Position numbers and translations under genes: made by a program. A model generated the notes under the pieces. It saw nothing but the letters and a program-made list of their open reading frames with translations. It had not been told where the DNA came from and did no database searches. From Nocardioides sp. NBC_00368 (GTDB taxonomy: Bacteria; Actinomycetota; Actinomycetes; Propionibacteriales; Nocardioidaceae): a DNA stretch of 64,000 nt. Every line of letters starts with the position of its first letter. Within the stretch, counting starts at the first letter, position 1. This document shows positions 57,364-64,000 of this stretch, piece after piece. The stretch covers positions 5,911,001 to 5,975,000 of the forward strand of contig NZ_CP107970.1 in the NCBI RefSeq assembly GCF_036090055.1. Direction: 5' to 3'.

Positions 57364-57795
57364 GTGGGGAACGCGGACTACGAACAGCTGCTGAGAGGTG
57401 CCTCCCTGCGCGTCACTCGCCCGCGAGTGGCCGTTCTGGGGGCCGTCACCGAGAACGCGCACGCCGACACCGAGACCATCCTCGGAGCGGTGCGCGAGCG
57501 GCTTCCGGACGTCTCCCACCAAGCCGTCTACGACTCCCTCGCCGCCCTCTCGGCGGCCGGGATCGTACGCCGCATCCAGCCGTCCGGCTCGGTGGCTCGT
57601 TACGAGACCCGGGTCGGGGACAACCACCACCACGTGGTCTGCCGCTCCTGCGGGAGCATCGCCGACGTCGATTGCGCCGTCGGCCATGCGCCCTGCTTGA
57701 CGGCATCGGACGACAACGGCTTCGTCGTCGACGAGGCCGAGGTCATCTACTGGGGCACCTGTCCGCAGTGCCAGGCCGCCCAGGGCAAGAACTGA
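57364..57795 (+). CDS. furA: Fur family redox regulator FurA (CatR/FurS type)
   Basis: The 143-residue Fur protein has a winged helix (LRVTRPRVAVLGAVTENAHAD, SHQAVYDSLAALSAAGIVRR), the His-rich metal-binding region DNHHHVVCRSCGSI and a second Cys pair in TCPQCQ for structural zinc. It sits just upstream of katG, where homologues repress catalase-peroxidase until peroxide oxidises them. GTG is the start, chosen from the promoter spacing. katG begins 41 bases after the stop. Confidence 0.93.
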   Translation: MGNADYEQLLRGASLRVTRPRVAVLGAVTENAHADTETILGAVRERLPDVSHQAVYDSLAALSAAGIVRRIQPSGSVARYETRVGDNHHHVVCRSCGSIADVDCAVGHAPCLTASDDNGFVVDEAEVIYWGTCPQCQAAQGKN

Positions 57796-57836
57796 GCAGC
57801 GCAGCAAATGATCCGAACAAGAAGGACTGGAACCTG

Positions 57837-59987
57837 ATGTCTGAAGAGTCCGTGAGCAAGTGCCCGGTCATGAACGCCGGCCGCGTTCACCCGACCGTCG
57901 GCAGCGCCAACCAGGAATGGTGGCCCAACAAGCTCAACCTGAAGATCCTGGCCAAGCACCACCCTGCGGCCAACCCGGTCGACCCCGACTTCGACTACAA
58001 GACGGCCTTCGAGGCGCTCGACCTCGCCGCCGTCAAGGCTGACATCGCCGCGGTCCTGACCGACTCCAAGGACTGGTGGCCCGCCGACTTCGGCAACTAC
58101 GGCCCGTTCATGATCCGCCTGGCGTGGCACGCCGCGGGCACCTACCGCAGCCACGACGGCCGCGGTGGCGCCGGCAGCGGTCAGCAGCGCTTCGCGCCGC
58201 TCAACTCCTGGCCCGACAACGTCTCGCTCGACAAGGGCCGCCGCCTGCTGTGGCCGGTCAAGGCCAAGTACGGCCAGGCGCTCTCCTGGGCCGACCTGTT
58301 CGTGCTGGTCGGCAACGTCGCGCTGGAGACCATGGGTCTGAAGACCTTCGGCTTCTCCGGTGGTCGTGAGGACGTGTGGGAGGCCGACGACGACGTCTAC
58401 TGGGGCCCGGAGAAGGTCTGGCTCGATGACGAGCGCTACTCCGGCGACCGCGACCTGCAGGCGCCGCTGGCCGCCGTCCAGATGGGTCTGATCTACGTCA
58501 ACCCGGAAGGCCCCAACGGTGAGCCCGACCCGATGAAGTCCGCGGTCGACATCAAGGAGACCTTCCGCCGCATGGGGATGGACTCCGAGGAGACCGTCGC
58601 CCTCATCGCCGGTGGCCACACCTTCGGCAAGACCCACGGTGCCCACCCCGACGACCTGATCGGTCCGGACCCGGAGGCCGCGCCCCTGGAGAACCAGGGC
58701 CTCGGCTGGAAGAACGGTCACGGCACCGGCGTCGGCCCCGACGCGGTCACCTCGGGCCTGGAGGTCACCTGGACCTACCACCCGACCCGCTGGGACAACG
58801 AGTTCTTCCACATCCTCTACGCCTACGACTGGGAGCTCACTGAGTCCCCGGCCGGCGCCAAGCAGTGGAAGCCGAAGAACAACGGCGGTGCCGACCTGGT
58901 GCCCGAGGCGTTCGGTGACGGCAAGCGCGAGCCGCGCATGCTCACCTCCGACCTCGCCCTGCGCATGGACCCTGAGTTCGACGCGATCTCGCGCCGCTTC
59001 AAGGACGACCAGGACGCCTTCTCCGACGCCTTCGCCCGCGCCTGGTTCAAGCTGACCCACCGCGACATGGGCCCGAAGAGCCGCTACGCCGGCGCCGAGG
59101 TCCCGGCCGAGGACCTGCCCTGGCAGGACCCGCTCCCGACCGGTTCGGCCGCCACCGACGACGCCTCGATCGCCGCCGCCAAGAAGGCGATCGCCGAGTC
59201 CGGCCTGACCGCGCAGCAGCTCGTCTCCACCGCCTGGAAGGCTGCGGCCACCTACCGCAACTCCGACAAGCGCGGTGGCGCCAACGGCGGTCGCATCCGC
59301 CTCGAGCCGCAGGTGTCCTGGAAGGTCAACCAGCCCGACGAGCTCAAGCCGGTCATCGCCGCCTACGAGCAGATCGCGGCCTCGACCGGGGTCTCCTTCG
59401 CCGACGTACTCGTCCTCGCCGGTGGCGTGGGTGTCGAGCAGGCCGCGAAGGCTGCCGGCTACGAGGTGACCGTGCCGTTCACGGCCGGCCGCGTCGACGC
59501 CACCCAGGAGCAGACCGACGTGGAGAACTTCGGCTGGCTCGAGCCGGTGGCCGACGGCTTCCGCAACTACGACTCCGGGTTCCTCAACCTGCCCTCCGAG
59601 TTCCTGTTCATCGACCGCGCCAACCTCCTGGGCCTCTCCGCCCCCGAGGCGACCGTCCTCACCGGCGGTCTGCGCGTGATCGGCAACAACTGGGACGGCT
59701 CGGACCTCGGTGTCTTCACCAAGACCCCGGGCGCGCTGACGAACGACTTCTTCGTCAACCTGCTCGACTACGACCAGCAGTGGACCCCGTCCGCCGACGA
59801 GACGACCTACTCCAGCACCAACGGCTGGACCGGTTCGCGCGTCGACCTGGTCTTCGGCGCCAACTCCGAGCTCCGCGCCATCGCCGAGCTCTACGCCGGT
59901 GACGACGCCAAGGAGAAGTTCGTCAAGGACTTCGTCAAGGCGTGGGTCAAGGTCATGGAGAACGACCGCTTCGACCTGAAGAAGTGA
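57837..59987 (+). CDS. katG: Bifunctional catalase-peroxidase
   Basis: The 716-residue haem enzyme has distal residues Arg94, Trp97 and His98 in IRLAWHAAGTYR, the Tyr of the Met-Tyr-Trp adduct in GLIYVNPEGPNGEPDP, the Met in RMLTSDLAL-like sequence, and the proximal His in IAGGHTFGKTHGA. The second, haem-free half starts near residue 430. It removes H2O2 and organic peroxides. ATG 57837 has gaagga upstream. Third positions are almost all G or C, consistent with high expression. Transcribed with furA; a strong hairpin follows. Confidence 0.97.
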   Translation: MSEESVSKCPVMNAGRVHPTVGSANQEWWPNKLNLKILAKHHPAANPVDPDFDYKTAFEALDLAAVKADIAAVLTDSKDWWPADFGNYGPFMIRLAWHAAGTYRSHDGRGGAGSGQQRFAPLNSWPDNVSLDKGRRLLWPVKAKYGQALSWADLFVLVGNVALETMGLKTFGFSGGREDVWEADDDVYWGPEKVWLDDERYSGDRDLQAPLAAVQMGLIYVNPEGPNGEPDPMKSAVDIKETFRRMGMDSEETVALIAGGHTFGKTHGAHPDDLIGPDPEAAPLENQGLGWKNGHGTGVGPDAVTSGLEVTWTYHPTRWDNEFFHILYAYDWELTESPAGAKQWKPKNNGGADLVPEAFGDGKREPRMLTSDLALRMDPEFDAISRRFKDDQDAFSDAFARAWFKLTHRDMGPKSRYAGAEVPAEDLPWQDPLPTGSAATDDASIAAAKKAIAESGLTAQQLVSTAWKAAATYRNSDKRGGANGGRIRLEPQVSWKVNQPDELKPVIAAYEQIAASTGVSFADVLVLAGGVGVEQAAKAAGYEVTVPFTAGRVDATQEQTDVENFGWLEPVADGFRNYDSGFLNLPSEFLFIDRANLLGLSAPEATVLTGGLRVIGNNWDGSDLGVFTKTPGALTNDFFVNLLDYDQQWTPSADETTYSSTNGWTGSRVDLVFGANSELRAIAELYAGDDAKEKFVKDFVKAWVKVMENDRFDLKK

Positions 59988-60022
59988 TCTGCTGAGGTCG
60001 TACGCCGCGACGTACGACCGAC

Positions 60023-60056
60023 ACGGAGGCCGGCCCCTTTCGGGGTCGGCCTCCGT
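60023..60056 (+). terminator. katG terminator hairpin
   Basis: acggaggccggcccc pairs with ggggtcggcctccgt over 15 positions (one G-T pair) around the loop tttc. It lies 36 bases past the katG stop with no T run. Confidence 0.8.
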
Positions 60057-60119
60057 CGTCATACCCACCCGGGTAGGATCAACGGCCGCCGCAATCAGTC
60101 GCCTAGGTCAGGTGGAGCA

Positions 60120-62588
60120 ATGGAACACCGGAGCGCCGAGCCTCCGAAGGGTCCGACCGGTCCGCCGCCGTCGTGGCGGCCGCCTCCTCCGCCCGCCTCT
60201 CCGCCCGCTCCTCGGATCGCGCCCGAGCCGCCGAGGACCACGCCCAGCCGACCCGGCGCCCGCCGCGCCGCGCCGACTCCGTCGGCCGCCCAGGCGTTGC
60301 TCGCCCGGGCCGAGCCGGCCAAGGTCTGGGTGACCGAGAAGTGGGCCGCGGCCAGGACCGCGACCAAGACGTCGGCGACGGGGGGCTCGGGGAACCGGCG
60401 CTCCGCGCCGCCGAGCTGGCGGCGCTGGGGGAAGCTCACCGCGAAGGTGGCCCTGGTCGGCTTCCTGGCGATCGCTCTGATCGGCTCGATGACGGCGATC
60501 GTGGCGTACAACCGAATCACTGTGCCCGACCCCAACGCCGAGTTCGAGGTCGAGACCTCGTTCGTCTACTACAGCAACGGCAAGACCGAGCTCGGCCGCT
60601 ACCAGGAGGGCGACCAGAACCGGATCAAGCTGGAGGCCGACGAGATCCCGGAGATGGTCAAGCACGCCGTGGTCGCCGCCGAGGACCGCACCTTCTACGA
60701 GAACAGCGGCGTCGACGTGAAGGGCATCGTGCGCGCGGCCTTCTCCAACACCACCGAGGGCACTGCCGGGGGCGCTTCCACGATCACTCAGCAGTACGTC
60801 AAGAACTACTACCTCAACTCCGAGCGGTCCTACTCGCGCAAGCTGAAGGAAGCGGTCATCGCCCTGAAGCTGACCCGGCAGAAGAGCAAGGACCAGATCC
60901 TCACCGACTACCTCAACACGATCTACTTCAACCGCGGCGCCTACGGCATCGAGGCCGCCGCGAAGGCCTACTTCGCGAAGTCGACCAAGGACCTGTCGCT
61001 GCAGGAGACCGCCGCGCTCGCGGCGATCCTCAACAACCCGGCCGGTTTCGACCCGGCCAGCAGCACCTTCCGCGGCAAGGAGAAGCTGCTCGGCCGCTAC
61101 CAGTACGTCCTCTCCGGCATGGTCGACCTCGGCTACCTGAAACAGGCCGAGGCCGACAAGGTGAAGGACGCGCTGCCGAAGTTCCCGGCGAAGACGGTGC
61201 CCAGCCGGCTCGGCGGCCAGCGTGGCCACGCGCTCACCATGATCAAGGCCGAGCTGCTCGGCCTGAAGGGCGCCGACGGCAAGCCGCTGTTCACCGAGGA
61301 GAAGATCGACAGCGGTGGCCTGCGGATCACCGCGACCCTCTCCCCGAAGGTGATGAAGGCATCGGCCACCGCGGCCAAGACGGTGAAGCCGAAGAACCGC
61401 AAGGCGTACGTCAAGAACGACCCGGAGCAGAAGAACGCCCTGCACGTGGCGACCGCCTCGGTCGACGTCGCCTCCGGAGCGCTGCTCGGCTTCTACGGTG
61501 GCCAGGACTACCTCGACAGCCAGCACAACTGGGCCGCGACCGGCGGCCACGCGGGGTCGACGATGAAGGTCTTCGCCACCGCTGCGGCGATCGCGAAGGG
61601 CTACTCGCTGGAGTCGACCTGGGCGGGCGACTCGCCGTTCACCACGTACACCGGCTCACAGGTCGTCAACGAGGGCGAGCAGGCCGGCGTCGCCGCCGGC
61701 ATGGACTACGGCCAGTACATCACCATGCTCAAGGCGCTGGAGCAGTCGGTGAACACGGCCTACATCGACATGACCGAGTCGATGGGTGGGGCCGAGGAGG
61801 GGCGCAAGGCCGTCTACCAGACCGCGCTCGACGCGGGGCTGACGCCGGAGAAGGCTGACCCGAGGTATCCCGGCATCCCGAGCACGTCCGGCTACCTCAC
61901 CGACCAGGACGACCGGATCGCGCTGGGCGGCGCCAACGTCAGCCCGATCAACATGGCCAACGCCTACGCCACGATCGCCAACGGCGGCTACCGCCACGAC
62001 GTGCATGTGGTGAAGAAGGTCCGCGACCGCGCCGGCAACGTCCTCTACAGCTGGAACGGCCGCAAGAACGCCCGGCACGCGATCTCGGAGGACATCGCCG
62101 CCGACGTGACGTACGCGATGCAGGGCGTGGTGCAGAGCGGCTCGGGCCAGAAGGCCCAGAGCATCGGCCGGCCGGTCGCCGGCAAGACCGGCACCGGCAC
62201 CTGCACGAACGAGCAGTACGTCTGCTCGTCCTGGTTCGTCGGGTTCACCCCGCAGATCGCGACCGCCGTGCGCTACTCGCGCGGCAACGGCGAGGGGAAG
62301 CTCGACGGAGGCTGGATGCCGTCCTACTTCGGTGCCGACTATCCCACCGAGACCTGGGCCGCCATCATGGCGAAGGCCATGGAGGGCAAGGAGATCGAGA
62401 GCTTCCCGGAGCCGGTCTATGTCGACGGCCAGGACCCGGAGCCCGGCCACGAGAAGCAGCTGATCGCGCCGCCGCCACCACCTCCCGAGGAGGACGACGG
62501 CGAGGAGTGCGACCCGATCGCGGAGTTCTTCGGCGCCTGTGAGGGCGACGGCAACGGCAACGGCAATCCCTGGGAAGGTCGTCCGTGA
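60120..62588 (+). CDS. Class A penicillin-binding protein (transglycosylase/transpeptidase)
   Basis: The 822-residue cell-wall synthase begins with a Pro/Ala-rich cytoplasmic tail of about 100 residues and a membrane helix (VALVGFLAIALIGSMTAIVAY, near 112-132). The glycosyltransferase domain has VVAAEDRTFYENSGVD with the catalytic Glu, and GGASTITQQYVKNYYL. The transpeptidase domain has Ser-x-x-Lys in GSTMKVFA, S-x-N in EQSVNTAYI and the KTG box in VAGKTGTGTC. It ends with a Pro/Glu/Asp and Gly/Asn-rich tail holding two Cys. It polymerises and cross-links peptidoglycan and is a target of beta-lactams. Confidence 0.95.
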   Translation: MEHRSAEPPKGPTGPPPSWRPPPPPASPPAPRIAPEPPRTTPSRPGARRAAPTPSAAQALLARAEPAKVWVTEKWAAARTATKTSATGGSGNRRSAPPSWRRWGKLTAKVALVGFLAIALIGSMTAIVAYNRITVPDPNAEFEVETSFVYYSNGKTELGRYQEGDQNRIKLEADEIPEMVKHAVVAAEDRTFYENSGVDVKGIVRAAFSNTTEGTAGGASTITQQYVKNYYLNSERSYSRKLKEAVIALKLTRQKSKDQILTDYLNTIYFNRGAYGIEAAAKAYFAKSTKDLSLQETAALAAILNNPAGFDPASSTFRGKEKLLGRYQYVLSGMVDLGYLKQAEADKVKDALPKFPAKTVPSRLGGQRGHALTMIKAELLGLKGADGKPLFTEEKIDSGGLRITATLSPKVMKASATAAKTVKPKNRKAYVKNDPEQKNALHVATASVDVASGALLGFYGGQDYLDSQHNWAATGGHAGSTMKVFATAAAIAKGYSLESTWAGDSPFTTYTGSQVVNEGEQAGVAAGMDYGQYITMLKALEQSVNTAYIDMTESMGGAEEGRKAVYQTALDAGLTPEKADPRYPGIPSTSGYLTDQDDRIALGGANVSPINMANAYATIANGGYRHDVHVVKKVRDRAGNVLYSWNGRKNARHAISEDIAADVTYAMQGVVQSGSGQKAQSIGRPVAGKTGTGTCTNEQYVCSSWFVGFTPQIATAVRYSRGNGEGKLDGGWMPSYFGADYPTETWAAIMAKAMEGKEIESFPEPVYVDGQDPEPGHEKQLIAPPPPPPEEDDGEECDPIAEFFGACEGDGNGNGNPWEGRP

Positions 62589-62654
62589 TCTGAGATACGT
62601 GCCCACGTATCGAGATGACGAGTTGGTGGGCGCACCCCGTCTCGGGCAGCATCT

Positions 62655-62800
62655 TCGCCGAAGGTCACGACTGCCAGCGCGAAGCCCCGGCTTGCTGGCG
62701 GGCAACCCTCCCACGCGGTGGGGTGCTCCGGGTGACGACCAGGCCCGCGCCGAGGTGGCGTGGGCAAGCGCGTGCTTCGCCGGGCAGCCTCGTGCAGCCC
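62655..62800 (+). ncRNA. SAM-IV riboswitch
   Basis: The conserved string is easily seen: ggtcacgactgccagcgcga (from 62663), cccggcttgctggcgggcaa, then ccctccca, gcggtggggtgctccgggtg and acgaccagg (to about 62743), followed by a pseudoknot-capable arm near 62750-62800. ggtcac and gtgacgacc segments form the closing helix. This actinobacterial class binds S-adenosylmethionine and represses sulfur genes. The 243-base gap to the next gene contains nothing else. Confidence 0.9.
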
Positions 62801-62831
62801 TGGGGAGCCATGACCCCCGAAGGGTGCCCCC

Positions 62832-64000
62832 ATGTCCCTGCTCCCGCTCGTCGGCTCGAAGACCCAGGTCCCGCTGCTGGACGGAACGACCGTGACGTAC
62901 GCCAACCTCGATGTCGCCGCGTCGGCGCCGGCCCTGCAGGCCGTGGCCGACCGGGTGGCCGAGGTGCTGCCGTGGTACGCCTCGGTGCACCGTGGCGCCG
63001 GCTATCTGTCCCAGGTCTCGACCGCCCTCTACGAGGAGTCGCGTGCGACGATCGGCGGGTACGTCGGGGCCCGTGAGGACGATGTCACCGTCATCACCCG
63101 CAACACGACCGACGCGGTGAACCTGCTGGCCGGCTGCGTACCCGGGCGGGTCCTCGTCCTGGACATCGAGCACCACGCCAACCTGCTCCCGTGGCACCGG
63201 GTCGAGGCGGGCGTCACCGCCGTCGCCGGCCGGGACACCCTTGCCGGCACCATCGACGCTCTGGCCGGCGAGCTGGCCCGAGGTGACTACGCCCTGGTGG
63301 CCGTCACCGGAGCCTCCAACGTCACCGGCGAGGCGCTGCCGGTGGGCGAGATCGTCACCCTGGCCCACGCCCACGGCGCCCGGGTCCTCGTCGACGGCGC
63401 CCAGCTGCTCGCCCACCGGCACTTCTCGCTGGCCGCGACCGGCGCCGACTACGTCGCCTTCTCCGGTCACAAGCTCTACGCGCCCTACGGTGCCGGTGCT
63501 CTCGTCGGGCGCCGCGACTGGCTCGACGTCGGCACCCCCTACCTCGCCGGGGGAGGGGCGGTCGACGACGTGGAGGTGGGCGAGACCACGTGGCAGCCCG
63601 CCCCCGCACGCCACGAGGGCGGCTCGCCCAACGTCGTCGGCGCGGCTGCGCTGGCCGCGGCGTGCACGACCCTCGGCGGCGTCTCGGCCGCCGAGCTGGA
63701 CCGCCACGAGGCGTCGCTGAGGGGGCGCCTCGTGGCCGGCCTGTCCGCGCTGGAGGGCGTCGACGTCGTCCGCCTGTGGGCCGATTCCGAGGAGCCGGTC
63801 GGGGTCGTCACGTTCACCGTCGACGGCATCGAGCCCGGCCGGGTGGCTGCCTACCTCTCGGCCGAGCACGGCCTGGGCGTACGCGACGGCCGCTTCTGCG
63901 CCCAGCCGCTCCTCAAGCGCCTCGGGCTCGCCGGCGGCGCGGTCCGCGCGAGCATCGGCATCGGGACCTCGGTCGCCGACGTGGACCGGCTGGTGGCCGG
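62832..64000 (+). CDS. Class V aminotransferase / cysteine desulfurase-like enzyme (3' end beyond window)
   Basis: The frame is open from ATG 62832 to the window edge (389 codons plus a partial one). It is a fold-type I PLP enzyme of the class V group: YANLDVAASAPALQAVADRV, ASVHRGAGYLSQVSTALYE, VITRNTTDAVNLL, DIEHHANLLPW, VLVDGAQLLAH, and the PLP lysine in FSGHKLYAPYGAG. The Cys in GRFCAQPLLKRLG lies where group II desulfurases carry the catalytic Cys. The SAM-IV riboswitch links it to methionine or cysteine metabolism. aaggg lies seven bases upstream of the ATG. Confidence 0.9.
   Translation, partial: MSLLPLVGSKTQVPLLDGTTVTYANLDVAASAPALQAVADRVAEVLPWYASVHRGAGYLSQVSTALYEESRATIGGYVGAREDDVTVITRNTTDAVNLLAGCVPGRVLVLDIEHHANLLPWHRVEAGVTAVAGRDTLAGTIDALAGELARGDYALVAVTGASNVTGEALPVGEIVTLAHAHGARVLVDGAQLLAHRHFSLAATGADYVAFSGHKLYAPYGAGALVGRRDWLDVGTPYLAGGGAVDDVEVGETTWQPAPARHEGGSPNVVGAAALAAACTTLGGVSAAELDRHEASLRGRLVAGLSALEGVDVVRLWADSEEPVGVVTFTVDGIEPGRVAAYLSAEHGLGVRDGRFCAQPLLKRLGLAGGAVRASIGIGTSVADVDRLVA

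Noticed and set aside
57747..60068. 773-codon minus-strand frame opposite katG
   Set aside because: Shadow of a highly biased gene; composition dominated by Val, Gly, Asp and Arg, without domains.

Overview
The window is high-GC DNA (roughly 70%) with GTG/TTG starts, ATGA/TGATG gene overlaps, many apparently leaderless promoters and typical actinobacterial families (PadR/DUF1048 modules, WXG100-like proteins, furA-katG, SAM-IV and cobalamin riboswitches). A member of the Nocardioidaceae or a near relative is likely. This is inferred from gene content and codon style; no 16S gene is present.

Layout. 1-5548: the end of glucarate dehydratase, a TauE/SafE permease, a voltage-gated-type cation channel and a TctCBA tripartite carboxylate transporter. 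5562-6728: an orphan ABC substrate-binding lipoprotein on the other strand. 6855-41378: a dispersed but nearly complete oxygen-dependent cobalamin pathway. Its first block is cobGH-cobIJ-cobM-bluB, with cobL nearby on the minus strand, then chlID-cobO-cobBC-cobD. Next come cbtBA (cobalt uptake) and cobN-cobF-cobQ-cobK plus a CbiX/ferredoxin-like gene on the minus strand. cobT-cobS and cobU lie further right. Interleaved are a B12-riboswitch-controlled class I ribonucleotide reductase operon (nrdB-nrdA-short redox tail-ferredoxin) and a protocatechuate branch of the beta-ketoadipate pathway (pcaH-pcaG-pcaB-pcaL, minus) with a divergent IclR regulator. Five cobalamin riboswitches were read directly, at about 6855, 13690, 23281 (minus), 23585 and 32045 (minus).

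41415-64000: mostly single genes and small cassettes. They include a metallophosphoesterase, a PadR-DUF1048-ABC exporter operon, a WXG100-like/large alpha-helical protein/lipoprotein cassette, two small membrane proteins, a divergent alpha/beta hydrolase-TetR pair and a Tat-exported PhoD-type phosphatase. These are followed by an MpaB-like oxygenase, a serpin-like protein, a Ser/Thr kinase, an MFS carrier, furA-katG, a bifunctional penicillin-binding protein, and a SAM-IV riboswitch in front of a truncated class V aminotransferase.

The most notable points are these. The ribonucleotide reductase alpha chain lacks its C-terminal redox cysteines, which are encoded by a separate, ATGA-coupled 40-residue ORF. 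A CobG domain has lost its Fe-S/siroheme cysteine region and is fused to CobH. A dispersed palindromic repeat (core tcgagcttgtcgaga) sits inside coding sequences, including a conserved part of CobQ and the linkers of fusion proteins. Finally, several long perfect palindromes lie at gene ends.
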